Part shown: in pieces, positions 51,065 through 60,436 of the stretch
Layout: each line of letters opens with the position of its first letter
Numbering within the stretch: position 1 is the first letter of the stretch
Made by a program: the position numbers and the translations under genes
The notes under the pieces: generated by a model
What the model was told of the DNA's origin: nothing
The model's database searches: none
The model's input: only the letters and a program-made list of their open reading frames with translations
From: an uncultured Lachnospiraceae bacterium
GTDB taxonomy: Bacteria; Bacillota; Clostridia; Lachnospirales; Lachnospiraceae
DNA length: 64,000 bases
Direction of reading: 5' to 3'
NCBI GenBank assembly: GCA_910579395.1
Contig: CAJTUC010000012.1
Location: 1-64,000 of the forward strand

Positions 51065-53127
51065 CACCACAGAATATAAATCAACGTCAATGCCAGCCCG
51101 ATACCAAACATCAGCAGACCAAACGAAAGGCTCCGTTGTATGATCATAAAGCTCTCCCGGAAATCTTCCATCCTGGCTGCTGTCAAATGGACAAAATCCT
51201 TATGAGTTTGTTTTTTCCTTCCCCACAAGTGATTGCGGAGTGACTGCAGCACATTCATCATCTTGCCCAGACCTTCCGTAATGACGTTTCCTTCCCACCG
51301 CTCATAGGGAAGCGGTGAATCCTTATACAACGTCTTGCGAAGAATCACAACTGTAATATCTACAATGCTGTCAAAAACTCTGCACACGATTCCGCATACC
51401 ACCGGCAGAAATCCGAGCAGCAGCGGTCTGTAAAGCAGGTTTTCCATATCCAGCCACTTAGGCCATTTATCCACATAGTCTCCCTCGTGCATCAAAAGTT
51501 TCCGGATGACGAGCATATATACGACAGCACCAATAATAATGGAAATCAGCGCTCCTTTTAAATTGGAAAAGCTGAAATATGCCACAGCTTCTCCCGCCTC
51601 TTCTGAAACGGTCAGATTCATAAAAGAACTGCCAAGACGGGCCGCCCTGTCCATCAGCGTATACGGAAACAGTCCCCACAGGAAAAGAACGATTGCGCTT
51701 GCACTCAAAGCAAAGCCGCTTCCCGGATTCATATACTTTCGCTTTTCATCATACTGCGCCTGCTTCCCGTCGTCTTTGTTCTTTTCCACAAAAACAGCGA
51801 TAAAAAGCTTCGTCATATATGCTGCCGTCAATCCGCCGCTAAACAAAAAAATGATCTCTACCGCTTTCATCAGACTTCCGCCGCCATACTCCAAAATACT
51901 TTCATGCAGAAGCGTCTTGCTGATGTATCCGCTAAACAGCGGAATACCGCCAATCGCCAGCGCACCCGCCAGGAAAACGCTCTTCAGCAACGGCTTTTTA
52001 CGCCCAAATCCCCGTATTTCATTGAGGTCAAGGGTATGGACATTCATGAAAACAACGCCCGCCGCCATGAACAGAACAAGTTTGATCAGGGAATGGTTCA
52101 CCATATGCAGCAGTGTACCGTGCACAGCCTGCAGGTTTTCTTCCCCAAGCAGCCCCTGCATCCCGACACCCACCAGAATAAAGCCGATCTGCGACATGGA
52201 CGAACAGGCGAGGGTACGCTTTAAGTCAACGGAAAAGACCGCCAGAAGTGCGCCGCCGAACATCGTCAGCACCCCGATACCCAAGATCAGACTCCCCCAT
52301 GCCCCATCAAAAAGGAACAAATGACAGCTGACAGCCAGTATCCCGAAAATACCGGTCTTTGTCAAAATCCCGGACAAAAGGGCCGAAGCCGGCGCCGGCG
52401 CAACAGGGTGCGCCTTGGGCAGCCAGATATGCAGCGGAAATGCCCCCGCTTTCGCCCCGAAACCAACGAGCAGGCAGGCCCCCGCACCATACAGGATTGC
52501 CCGATTTCCGGAATAAAGCCGCGCCGCCAGAAAAAGCTCTGTAATATTCAACGTACCCAGTTCATGATACAGCACAAAAATGCCCATCAACATGACAAGC
52601 CCGCCGACAATCGCGACCGCCAGATAGGTTGCCGCCGCTCTTAAAGCACTTTCCGTCTCTTCCTGTGCCACCCACACATAGGAAGTAAGGGACATGATTT
52701 CAAAAAAAATGAACATCGTGAACAAGTCTGCCGAAAGGAACACGCCCATCGTCGCACCCAGCGTAGCGAGCAGAAACAGATAATAGCGGTTCCGGTTCTC
52801 ATGATGCCGCATATACTCCCCGGAAAGAATCGTCGTCATCATCCACATGAACGCTGCAATCAGCCCATAGAGCAGCCGAAAGCCTTCCACCGTAAAGTGA
52901 AGCCCCATACCGCAGACGCCCGGAAGATAACACTGATAGAAGGTCTTGGCACCGCCTTGTCCCGCGTTTCCCACAAACAAAACAAACGCCAGCAGAAATT
53001 CGCTCACCACAATAAAATCCGCAAAGTAATCTCTGACCGTTTCCTTTTTCCGCCCGATGATACCGGACATGAGCGCACCCGCAAAAGGATAAAATACCAG
53101 CACGACAGGAATCATATTTTCATTCAT
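51061..53127 (-). CDS. proton-conducting antiporter subunit, long form (Mrp/NuoL-like), fourth
   Basis: The 688-residue protein has the proton_antipo_M core of 14 helices with SLTSYVWVAQEETESALRAA, PLHIWLPKAHPVAPAPASAL and HMVNHSLIKLVLFMAAGVVF (the conserved channel Glu, Lys and His). About 190 extra C-terminal residues include amphipathic segments (LPYERWEGNVITEGLGKMMN) and a final membrane helix. The extension recalls HyfB/NuoL-type subunits. It is the last of four such subunits in this operon and begins 15 bases after its neighbour. Confidence 0.9.
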   Translation of the reverse strand: MNENMIPVVLVFYPFAGALMSGIIGRKKETVRDYFADFIVVSEFLLAFVLFVGNAGQGGAKTFYQCYLPGVCGMGLHFTVEGFRLLYGLIAAFMWMMTTILSGEYMRHHENRNRYYLFLLATLGATMGVFLSADLFTMFIFFEIMSLTSYVWVAQEETESALRAAATYLAVAIVGGLVMLMGIFVLYHELGTLNITELFLAARLYSGNRAILYGAGACLLVGFGAKAGAFPLHIWLPKAHPVAPAPASALLSGILTKTGIFGILAVSCHLFLFDGAWGSLILGIGVLTMFGGALLAVFSVDLKRTLACSSMSQIGFILVGVGMQGLLGEENLQAVHGTLLHMVNHSLIKLVLFMAAGVVFMNVHTLDLNEIRGFGRKKPLLKSVFLAGALAIGGIPLFSGYISKTLLHESILEYGGGSLMKAVEIIFLFSGGLTAAYMTKLFIAVFVEKNKDDGKQAQYDEKRKYMNPGSGFALSASAIVLFLWGLFPYTLMDRAARLGSSFMNLTVSEEAGEAVAYFSFSNLKGALISIIIGAVVYMLVIRKLLMHEGDYVDKWPKWLDMENLLYRPLLLGFLPVVCGIVCRVFDSIVDITVVILRKTLYKDSPLPYERWEGNVITEGLGKMMNVLQSLRNHLWGRKKQTHKDFVHLTAARMEDFRESFMIIQRSLSFGLLMFGIGLALTLIYILWW

Positions 53128-53142
53128 TTTTGTACTCTCCTT

Positions 53143-54633
53143 TCACAACTTGGAAGAATCGAATACAGCCGCCACGACCTGACTCAGCGCGTCGTTCAAA
53201 AACTGCGGATGCAGACCAATCACGAACATAACGATTACGAAAACGACGAGCGGCAGAAGCATCATCCAGTTCGGATCTTTTACATCCGCTGCGGTTGCGT
53301 AATCAAACTCTTTTCCCGGAAAAAAGGCTCTGACCACAATAGTCAACATATAGATTGCCGTCAACAACGCCGATATCAAAATCGCGCCGAGTCCCACATA
53401 AGCAAGCGGATTCCGGCTTTCTACCGCTCCTTTTGCCAGATTCCATTTGCTGATAAAGCCGCACAATCCCGGCACCCCCATCAGCGCAAACGAAGCTATC
53501 GTAAAAATCGTAAACACTTTCGGCATCTTTCTCCCCAGCCCGTCCAGCTGATGAATATACGTTCTGCCCGTCTTATAAATGACGGCACCGGCACAGAAGA
53601 AAGAACAGATTTTCATGACCGCATGACAGAGCATGTGGCTGAAGGCTCCTGTCAGTCCGAGCGGCGTCATCAATACGATGCCGAATAGAATATAGGACAG
53701 ATTGCTGACCGTTGACCATGCCAGGCGGCGCTTCAAATGCGTTTCCTTCAGCGCCCGGCTGCATCCGAACACAATCGTAAATATCGTCAACACCATGATC
53801 AGATTCTGCGCCCATGTCCCCCGCAGCAGTTCCGTTCCGAAACTGAAATAAGTAATCCGCATCGTCGCAAAAGCACCCGCCTTGACGACTGCTGCCGCAT
53901 GAAGAAGCGCGGTAACAGGCGTCGGCGCGACGCCCGCCTTGGGCAGCCAGGCACAGAACGGACACATGGCCGCCTTTACGCTGAAACCGCAGAAACACAA
54001 TACATAAACAAACAACAGCAAATTGACTTTTTCGCCAAGTGCCGCCACATCCAACACGCCGCCCGGCGTGAAATCAGGGGTGCTTCCATAAATCAGGATA
54101 AAAATCATCCCGATAAAGGCAAAAGCAGCGCCGCCCAGCGAATAATACAGATAGGTCCGGCTCGCCAGCACTGCCTCTCTGGACAGCGTATGAAGCACGA
54201 GCGGCAGCGTGACCATCGTCAGCATTTCGTAGAAGAAATACATCGTCACGATATCCTCCGCCATCGCAATGCCGAGCGTAACGCCGTAAGTGATCGTATA
54301 AAACATAAAAAATACTCTCTCATGCTTTTCATGCTTCATATATTCAAAAGAATACAGTGTCGCAAAAGGCCACAGAAATGCCAGTATCACGGCAAAAACG
54401 CTCCCCGCCGCGTCCAGTTTCAGACTGATGCTCAACTGCCCCGTGAAGCGGAACAGCACGAAGGCCTCTTCCGATGGATGGAGCATCAGCAGAAAAGTAA
54501 GCGCCGATGTTATCAGCACAATGATTTCTATATAAAAGGCCATTACATTTCTCTTCCGAAAAGGCAGAAGCGGAATGAGGACGCCGCCGAACATCGGCAG
54601 CAAAACTGCAATTACCATCATATATGCGTTCAT
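53143..54633 (-). CDS. proton-conducting antiporter subunit (Mrp/NuoM-N-like), third
   Basis: The 496-residue membrane protein carries the proton_antipo_M core: MYFFYEMLTMVTLPLVLHTL (channel Glu), PFCAWLPKAGVAPTPVTALL and FSHMLCHAVMKICSFFCAGA (channel Lys). In Mrp complexes such subunits move H+ against Na+ or K+. It follows the second subunit gene with palindromic element E lying in between, within the same operon. Confidence 0.92.
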   Translation of the reverse strand: MNAYMMVIAVLLPMFGGVLIPLLPFRKRNVMAFYIEIIVLITSALTFLLMLHPSEEAFVLFRFTGQLSISLKLDAAGSVFAVILAFLWPFATLYSFEYMKHEKHERVFFMFYTITYGVTLGIAMAEDIVTMYFFYEMLTMVTLPLVLHTLSREAVLASRTYLYYSLGGAAFAFIGMIFILIYGSTPDFTPGGVLDVAALGEKVNLLLFVYVLCFCGFSVKAAMCPFCAWLPKAGVAPTPVTALLHAAAVVKAGAFATMRITYFSFGTELLRGTWAQNLIMVLTIFTIVFGCSRALKETHLKRRLAWSTVSNLSYILFGIVLMTPLGLTGAFSHMLCHAVMKICSFFCAGAVIYKTGRTYIHQLDGLGRKMPKVFTIFTIASFALMGVPGLCGFISKWNLAKGAVESRNPLAYVGLGAILISALLTAIYMLTIVVRAFFPGKEFDYATAADVKDPNWMMLLPLVVFVIVMFVIGLHPQFLNDALSQVVAAVFDSSKL

Positions 54634-54674
54634 TTTATCTCATCATACTCCTTTCAGATATTGCCAGTTTTTTC

Positions 54675-54860
54675 AAGCGGATACAGGCCGGCAGGGGAAT
54701 GCAAAAGTTTCCCCTTCAAGGCACGCTTTCGCTCCGCTAAAAGGTGTAGCGGTACTAAGGATTTCTTCGTCGCAAGCTCCTTGAAATCCAAGTGCCGACA
54801 CCTTTTACAGGGCCTTTCAGGGGAAACTTTTGCATTCCCCTGCCGGGCCTGTATCCGCCT
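54675..54860 (-). repeat. long palindromic element, copy E, inside the Mrp operon
   Basis: Outer arms AAGCGGATACAGG... and ...CCTGTATCCGCCT pair for about 40 bases with one mismatch and one extra base. On the minus strand the inside shows GTAAAAGGTGTCGG / CCGCTACACCTTTT, an apical GGATTTC/GAAATCC stem and the core AGCGGAGCGAAAGCGTGCC with a GC-GAAA-GC loop. It separates two antiporter subunit genes transcribed together. Confidence 0.85.
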
Positions 54861-54881
54861 GCCAAAACATTCTGCATTCCC

Positions 54882-56423
54882 CTACATGACCGCCGCCGCG
54901 ATTTTGGCCGCATATTGGATGAGGGGATTCGGCCAGATGCCGAGAAGCACCGTCAGAATCGTCAGCACGAGCAGTGCAGCGGACATTTTATCCATCTTCT
55001 CTGCGGAACGTCCGTCGTCCGTTTCTCTCTGCATTCTGTCCGCCGGCGGAGTTCCTGTCTCCTCCGTCAGGTTTTCCGCATTTTGGCCGCCAACTCCCGG
55101 CAGAAAACCTTTCATCGTAATGGGAAGAAGGTATCCGGCGGTCAGCAGCGCGCTGAGCAGCAGAATAACGGGACCGAGAATACGGAAAATGCCGGTTTCC
55201 GACTGTAATGCCCCCTGAGCCAGGTACCATTTGCTCGTAAAACCGCTAAAGGGCGGTATTCCAATCAGCGCAAGAGACGCAAACGTATAGCACCATAACG
55301 TCACCTTCATCCGCTTTCCGATGCCTGTATATTCATCCACTCTCGTTTTACCCGTCCGAAAAATGAAAATGCCGGCCGTTAAGAACAGCGCACACTTCAC
55401 ACACGCATGGAATACGACATGCAGCAGCGCACCTGTCATGCCTGTCGGCGTCAGCAGAGACAAGCCGAACAGAATATAGGAAACCTGCGAAATCGTAGAA
55501 TAGGCGAGACGCTTTTTGAACACTTTTTCCCGGTATGCGAACATCGAACCCATGAACACGGTCAGCAGACTGAGCGACATCCAGGCCGTCTGTACCCAGG
55601 TTCCCCGGATAAAATCGGGGCCGATGATATAATATACACCGCGGATGACCGCCAGCACGCCGCTTTTTACAATGATTGCGGAAAGCGCCGCGGATGCCGG
55701 AGCCGGTGCCGCGGGATGCGCCGCCGTCAGCCAGGCATGAAGCGGAAACATTCCCGCCTTCGCACCGAAGCCCAGCAGCATCAGGGAAACGGCAGTCAGC
55801 AAAATGCCGCTGTTGCCCGCAGCCAATACCGGATTCAGCGTGCCGCCCGCCGTAAAGGTCAGCGTATCGCAGTATTGATACAGAACATAAATGCCAAACA
55901 ACGCGCAGTATGCGCCGCACATGGAATAGAACAAATACTTGAGCGCCGCCATAATGGCCTCTTTCGAGCCGCTGTGCAGTACGAAGGGCATCGAAGTCAG
56001 CGTCATCAATTCATAGAAGAAATACAACGTAATCAGATTCCCCGCAAAATCCAGCGAAAGCAGTACGCCATACGCAAGCAGATAAAAACCGAAGAACCGC
56101 TTCTCTTCTCCCTCGTGCTTCATATATAAAAAGGCATAAATGCCTGTAATCAGCCATATAACACTTGTTATCACTGCAAACAGCCGTCCCAGCGCGTCTA
56201 CATGAAAATAGACCGGAATGCCATCCATCAGCGTGAACAACGTCAGGCTCCGTTTCCCCGGCCACACCGCCGCGAACATCAGGCCGACAGACAGAACAAG
56301 CACCACTCCCACAAAAAGATGAAGCCGCTTCCCTGCCTCCCGTTTCAAAAGCAGACCAATCCCGGACGCCCCGGACAGCAATATCGGCAATAACAGCCAA
56401 AAGCCATCATATATTTCATTCAT
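54882..56423 (-). CDS. proton-conducting antiporter subunit (Mrp/NuoL-like), second
   Basis: The 513-residue protein shows TLYFFYELMTLTSMPFVLHS, PLHAWLTAAHPAAPAPASAA and HVVFHACVKCALFLTAGIFI, the channel Glu/Lys motifs of proton_antipo_M. Between helices near residue 430-470 lies a hydrophilic loop rich in Glu, Asp and Thr (LTEETGTPPADRMQRETDDG). It lies between the first and third subunits of the operon. Confidence 0.92.
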   Translation of the reverse strand: MNEIYDGFWLLLPILLSGASGIGLLLKREAGKRLHLFVGVVLVLSVGLMFAAVWPGKRSLTLFTLMDGIPVYFHVDALGRLFAVITSVIWLITGIYAFLYMKHEGEEKRFFGFYLLAYGVLLSLDFAGNLITLYFFYELMTLTSMPFVLHSGSKEAIMAALKYLFYSMCGAYCALFGIYVLYQYCDTLTFTAGGTLNPVLAAGNSGILLTAVSLMLLGFGAKAGMFPLHAWLTAAHPAAPAPASAALSAIIVKSGVLAVIRGVYYIIGPDFIRGTWVQTAWMSLSLLTVFMGSMFAYREKVFKKRLAYSTISQVSYILFGLSLLTPTGMTGALLHVVFHACVKCALFLTAGIFIFRTGKTRVDEYTGIGKRMKVTLWCYTFASLALIGIPPFSGFTSKWYLAQGALQSETGIFRILGPVILLLSALLTAGYLLPITMKGFLPGVGGQNAENLTEETGTPPADRMQRETDDGRSAEKMDKMSAALLVLTILTVLLGIWPNPLIQYAAKIAAAVM

Positions 56424-56477
56424 ACATACACACCTCCTGCCCGCTCTTCACAGACATCTCTTATCAAGTCAACAGAC

Positions 56478-56499
56478 AGAATCGCTCCAAGGCGATTCT
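56478..56499. repeat. hairpin between two antiporter genes
   Basis: AGAATCGC and GCGATTCT pair around a six-base loop just after the stop of the first antiporter gene. There is no T-run, so it may protect the upstream mRNA part rather than end transcription. Confidence 0.5.
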
Positions 56500-56506
56500 C
56501 TTTGTT

Positions 56507-58015
56507 TTATGAAAACATCGCAAGACCCTTCTCGATCAATCCAATGACCGGCTCCGAGAACAGACCAAGAAATACATTCAATGCGATAAAGCATACGAGT
56601 GCGGCGCTTTTGGAAGGCTGCTCCCAAAAACCGATTTCCTCAAAACCCTTATCCATAACGACCGTTTTCTTTTCCGGCGTATAAATACGGATGACCGTTT
56701 TCATGAAATACACCGCATTTAAGATTACGCTGATGGCCAGCGCGATCATCGTGATCATGATCTTATGCCGGTTCTCCATCGCCGCCTGCGCAAAGAGCAG
56801 CTTCGAGATAAATCCCGAAAACATCGGAAAGCCCACCATGGACAGGGAACCTGCCGTAAAGGCCACGCCGGCCAGTTTATTCCGATATCCTGCACCGGTC
56901 AGGTCGAAGAAATTATTGCTTTTGGCAGAAGCGTCCGTAATGCCGGATGCCGCCACAAAAAGAAGAGACTTGGTCGCCGCATGGGACACGATATGATAAA
57001 TACTCGCAATGATACCGGAAGTCGTTCCCAGACCAAAACCCATGTAAATATAGCCAATCTGCGCCACCGAGGAATAAGCTATCATCCGGTTGATATTGTT
57101 TTCCTTAATCGCATTGACAGAGCCCATGATCATCCCCGCCACGCCGAAAACAAACAGGACATTGATGACCTTGCTCTCCCGAATGATATCGAATCCGATA
57201 ACACGGTAAAAAATCTTTACCAGCAAAAAGATGTATCCCTTGGAAACAAGGGAGGATAAAATTGCCGCTGAGGACAGCGTCGAATATCCGTAAGCATCGG
57301 GCAGCCATGTGTGAAAAGGATAAAGCGCACTCTTGATCGCAATTCCCACCGACATCAGGCAGATAGAAACGAGCAGCGGGATGTGGTACTCTCCCGACGC
57401 ATATAAAAGCGCCGCCTGCTCTTTGATATTGCTCATCAGCAAATGTCCCGTCAGACTATACAGGAAACACAGGCCTAGCAGCAGCAGACCGGAACCCAGC
57501 AGGCTCATGATCATATAGCGGACGGCCGCTTCAAATGTCCGCCCCGTCTGTTTGATCATGATCAGACCGCAGGCGGAAATCGTATTAATCTCCACAAAGA
57601 CATAGGCCGTAAATAAATCGTTGGTATAAATCAGCGCAAGCAGAGAGCAAAGCAGCAGATTCACCATAATATAGTACAGATTCTGTTTTGACGCTTCGAT
57701 TTCCAGCTCCCGCTCCAACGCGCCGCCGATGACGCATAAGAACATGATCATGCAGAAAAAAAGCGCCATAGCCGCTTCCAGAATGCCGACCCGTATCTCG
57801 TTTCCCCAGGGTGCCGGAAAATGCCCCATCGTATAGACATATTCCTGCCCGGTTCCCAGCACAAACCGAAGCACGGCCGCCGACATAACGCCGATCACCG
57901 TAATCACGAAAAGATTCAGCCTTTTGGCCCATTTTCCATCCAATACGGATGAGACGGGTCCCGCAAACAGCGAAAGCAGAATAGAAATAAAGGGGAAATT
58001 CTGCACGAATGCCAT
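56507..58015 (-). CDS. proton-conducting antiporter subunit (MrpD-like), first
   Basis: The 502-residue protein has AYVFVEINTISACGLIMIKQ (channel Glu), YPFHTWLPDAYGYSTLSSAA and IVSHAATKSLLFVAASGITD (Lys), nearest to MrpD. Its start follows the MrpC-like stop directly (58016/58015) with AAAGGAGGG inside that gene's end, so the two are coupled. Of the four, this is the best MrpD candidate. Confidence 0.93.
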   Translation of the reverse strand: MAFVQNFPFISILLSLFAGPVSSVLDGKWAKRLNLFVITVIGVMSAAVLRFVLGTGQEYVYTMGHFPAPWGNEIRVGILEAAMALFFCMIMFLCVIGGALERELEIEASKQNLYYIMVNLLLCSLLALIYTNDLFTAYVFVEINTISACGLIMIKQTGRTFEAAVRYMIMSLLGSGLLLLGLCFLYSLTGHLLMSNIKEQAALLYASGEYHIPLLVSICLMSVGIAIKSALYPFHTWLPDAYGYSTLSSAAILSSLVSKGYIFLLVKIFYRVIGFDIIRESKVINVLFVFGVAGMIMGSVNAIKENNINRMIAYSSVAQIGYIYMGFGLGTTSGIIASIYHIVSHAATKSLLFVAASGITDASAKSNNFFDLTGAGYRNKLAGVAFTAGSLSMVGFPMFSGFISKLLFAQAAMENRHKIMITMIALAISVILNAVYFMKTVIRIYTPEKKTVVMDKGFEEIGFWEQPSKSAALVCFIALNVFLGLFSEPVIGLIEKGLAMFS

Positions 58016-58393
58016 TTATAATCCCTCCTTTTTCAGCTGCGTGGAGATTTCATCCAGATCCAGCGTATGATACCGGTTATATAACCGTATCGTGAGCGCA
58101 AGCATCAGCGCCGTTACGGAAACGGACACCACGATACCGGTCAGCACAAGACCGCTCGGAATCGGATTAATATAAACCTCCGCACTGCATACGCCGTCCA
58201 CTACGATCGGTGCCTTATGACCCGCAATATACCCTTTCAATGCAAGGAACAAATATACCGAAGTGTCCATGATATTCATGCCGACAATCTTCTTGATGAG
58301 ATTTTTCTGCATCAATAAATTGGAAAAACCGATACCGAAGAGAATCATTGACACAGCTTCTTCATAATTCGTCAAAAAATTGGCAAAATCCAT
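58016..58393 (-). CDS. mrpC: MrpC/NuoK-like antiporter subunit
   Basis: From ATG 58393 the product is 125 residues with three membrane helices: EEAVSMILFGIGFSNLLMQK, NIMDTSVYLFLALKGYIAG and VLTGIVVSVSVTALMLALTI. This is the NuoK fold that MrpC shares with complex I. GGGGG lies just before. The start is one base after the stop of the MnhB-like gene. Confidence 0.92.
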   Translation of the reverse strand: MDFANFLTNYEEAVSMILFGIGFSNLLMQKNLIKKIVGMNIMDTSVYLFLALKGYIAGHKAPIVVDGVCSAEVYINPIPSGLVLTGIVVSVSVTALMLALTIRLYNRYHTLDLDEISTQLKKEGL

Positions 58394-58394
58394 T

Positions 58395-59363
58395 CTAATA
58401 GCCCCCTTTTCGGAACATGACATAAAAAGTATACATCGTTCCCGCGACAACAATACCGACACAGATATTCAAGATCAGAATCAGCCCGCTGCTCAGGATT
58501 GCGCCCGGTGTCCCGAGCGGTATCACGCTTTCGATATGGTTTGCGCCTGTATAAAAGGAATAACTTTTCGCCAGACAATAACAGCCAAGTGCGCAGACAC
58601 TGAGTACCTTATAAGTCCTGCTCGTAAAAAAACGCTCTGTTTTCTGAAAACCAAAGGCATTCAGATATAAGATCAGTCCCGCACCGATGATCGCTCCCCC
58701 GGAAAAACCGCCGCCCGGCCCAAGATGTCCGCCCAGTATCACATAAATGCCGAAAATGATGATCGGCGGCACGAGCACGCGGGCAGCCGTCTGTAAGATC
58801 ACATCGTTCTTCGGTTCATAGGCACGGTCGCTCTCTTCGATATCCCTTCCGTTTTCATCCTTCCTTCTATCCTTGCGAAGCAGTATCAACACTGTACAGG
58901 TCGCAATAAATAACACATGTGATTCTCCCAGTGTATCAAATGCTCTGTAATCCAATATCATACCCGTCACAATATTGACGGCACCGGTCTCATCCAGACC
59001 GCTCTCGATATACCGCTCCGCCACTTCATTGTTCGCCGGATTCTCCGGATGTCCATAAGATGGCAGATAGGAAACCGCGATCAACAGCATTGCCACGAGA
59101 AAAAGACAGAACAAGCCGCTGAATATCCTGTAAAATCCCTGAAAACTCCGTATCTCCCAGTTATGCGCCAAATCATAAATTCTCTCAATGCGCTGCCTTT
59201 TCTCTCTTTTTCGCTTCCAGTCGATATTTTCATCCCGCCCGGCTTCCTCCTGCGGCTTCATTTCCACCGTATCCACAAAGGGGTCTTTCGTTCCATCGAA
59301 CCATTGTTTTAAACGGAAAGAAAGGGTCTTTTGATATTCCTGCTCCGGTATCTTTCTACTCAT
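58395..59363 (-). CDS. MnhB-domain antiporter subunit with long N-terminal extension
   Basis: From ATG 59363 the protein has 322 residues. The first 75 are charged and cytoplasmic, then a helix (GLFCLFLVAMLLIAVSYLPS) and a loop, a helix (ESHVLFIATCTVLILL), and the MnhB domain from about 200 (ARVLVPPIIIFGIYVILGGH, LGPGGGFSGGAIIGAGLILY). Normal MrpB is about 140 residues; the front part resembles the C-terminal part of MrpA (MbhE-like). So MrpA's tail seems to be joined to MrpB here. It overlaps the DUF4040 gene by eight bases. Confidence 0.88.
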   Translation of the reverse strand: MSRKIPEQEYQKTLSFRLKQWFDGTKDPFVDTVEMKPQEEAGRDENIDWKRKREKRQRIERIYDLAHNWEIRSFQGFYRIFSGLFCLFLVAMLLIAVSYLPSYGHPENPANNEVAERYIESGLDETGAVNIVTGMILDYRAFDTLGESHVLFIATCTVLILLRKDRRKDENGRDIEESDRAYEPKNDVILQTAARVLVPPIIIFGIYVILGGHLGPGGGFSGGAIIGAGLILYLNAFGFQKTERFFTSRTYKVLSVCALGCYCLAKSYSFYTGANHIESVIPLGTPGAILSSGLILILNICVGIVVAGTMYTFYVMFRKGGY

Positions 59364-59673
59364 GACCTTCCACGCCTTCCTTTCCTTTATTATTGCTGTT
59401 TTCTTCAGCCTGTACCCCACTACCCTCGGCCGGTTTGCCAACCATAGCATGTATTTTCTTCAGTGTAACGAAGAACAGCACGCTCGTCACGCCTGCCCCC
59501 ACTGCCGCCTCCGTAATCGCCAGATCGGGCGATTCCAGCAAAATCCAGATGATGGACATAACCAGACTGTAAGACATAAAGATTAAGATCGTATTTAACA
59601 GATTTTTGGAAAGACTTGCCGCAATGGCGCAAATGACCAAAAATCCAAGCAAAATATTTGTAAAAACCTGCAT
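59356..59673 (-). CDS. DUF4040 (MbhD-like) antiporter subunit
   Basis: The 105-residue, three-helix protein matches the MbhD/DUF4040 part of MrpA: NLLNTILIFMSYSLVMSIIW and SPDLAITEAAVGAGVTSVLF with the conserved acidic residues. In ordinary Mrp operons this is a C-terminal piece of MrpA; here it is a gene of its own, as in membrane-bound hydrogenase (Mbh/Mbx) operons of archaea. Confidence 0.9.
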   Translation of the reverse strand: MQVFTNILLGFLVICAIAASLSKNLLNTILIFMSYSLVMSIIWILLESPDLAITEAAVGAGVTSVLFFVTLKKIHAMVGKPAEGSGVQAEENSNNKGKEGVEGHE

Positions 59674-59688
59674 TCTGCTCCTCCCCTT

Positions 59689-60123
59689 CTATTCTTCGAC
59701 AGAGGGCAAAGCCTCTTCTCTTTCTCCCGCCTGTTCCTGCTCTTCTACATGCTCCTGTCTTCCCGCCTGTTCCTGCTCTGCCGCCGTATCATCCAGATTT
59801 ATCACAGAATAATGCGCTTCTCTTTTTTCATCTGTTGCAACCTCTAACCGCGCGATCAGATGGGACGATGTCGGAGACGAAAACCACAAAAATACAATGA
59901 CACAGAACAGCTTCAAAGATGTAAAGTTAAAGCCGCTTATGATCATCAGCCCGATCAGTGAACAGGCGATTCCCAGCGTATCTCCCATCGCCGCCGCGTG
60001 CATTCTGTTCAGCACATATTTGAAGCGGAAGACGCCTATCATTTCAATCAGAAAAATCAGAAGACCGCAAAGGATAAAAAGCGTACCGAACAGGAACCGT
60101 ATCCATTCAATGACTTCCATCAT
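59689..60123 (-). CDS. mrpG: MrpG antiporter subunit with acidic tail
   Basis: The 144-residue protein has three helices and the PhaG/MrpG core (IGVFRFKYVLNRMHAAAMGD). The last 35 residues form an unusual Glu/Gln-rich tail with repeated EQEQAG, absent from most MrpG. It overlaps mrpF by 17 bases. Confidence 0.9.
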   Translation of the reverse strand: MMEVIEWIRFLFGTLFILCGLLIFLIEMIGVFRFKYVLNRMHAAAMGDTLGIACSLIGLMIISGFNFTSLKLFCVIVFLWFSSPTSSHLIARLEVATDEKREAHYSVINLDDTAAEQEQAGRQEHVEEQEQAGEREEALPSVEE

Positions 60124-60433
60124 TCTCTTCCTCCTTCTTTTCCCGATAAACGCCCATGTATACCTTCGTCAGTACAATGACCGCCAGAAAACTGATCATA
60201 GCATAGATGATGCAGATATCCACAAGGTAGCCTTCCCCGAGCATAATGGCAAGTATGGCAATGATGACCATAACGATCGTTCCCATCATATTCGTAGCAA
60301 CGATTCTGTCCGCAATCCGCGGCCCGATAATAGCGCGAATCAGACACAGGATAATCATAATTGCCAAAACTACCAGTGATGCGGTGAAGAGAATATGATA
60401 TGCCTGGTCAAGCACCGGTATTCCTTTTTCCAT
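60107..60433 (-). CDS. mrpF: MrpF antiporter subunit
   Basis: The 108-residue, three-helix protein shows RAIIGPRIADRIVATNMMGT, the MrpF signature with the conserved Arg-Asp pair. It starts three bases after the mrpE stop and overlaps mrpG. The C-terminus is Lys/Glu-rich (YREKKEEENDGSH). Confidence 0.93.
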   Translation of the reverse strand: MEKGIPVLDQAYHILFTASLVVLAIMIILCLIRAIIGPRIADRIVATNMMGTIVMVIIAILAIMLGEGYLVDICIIYAMISFLAVIVLTKVYMGVYREKKEEENDGSH

Positions 60434-60436
60434 AGG

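Noticed and set aside
11800..54860. Long palindromes read as ordinary Rho-independent terminators
   Set aside because: No T-run follows the stems, orientation is mixed relative to genes, and one copy lies inside an operon. At about 190 bases they are also far too long.
11800..54860. Long palindromes as integron attC sites
   Set aside because: No integrase gene or cassette array is present and the conserved motif is central, not at the recombination ends.
53737..55218. 493-residue plus-strand ORF
   Set aside because: It is antisense to two antiporter genes and crosses element E; composition (His, Arg, Gln-rich) is that of a shadow frame.
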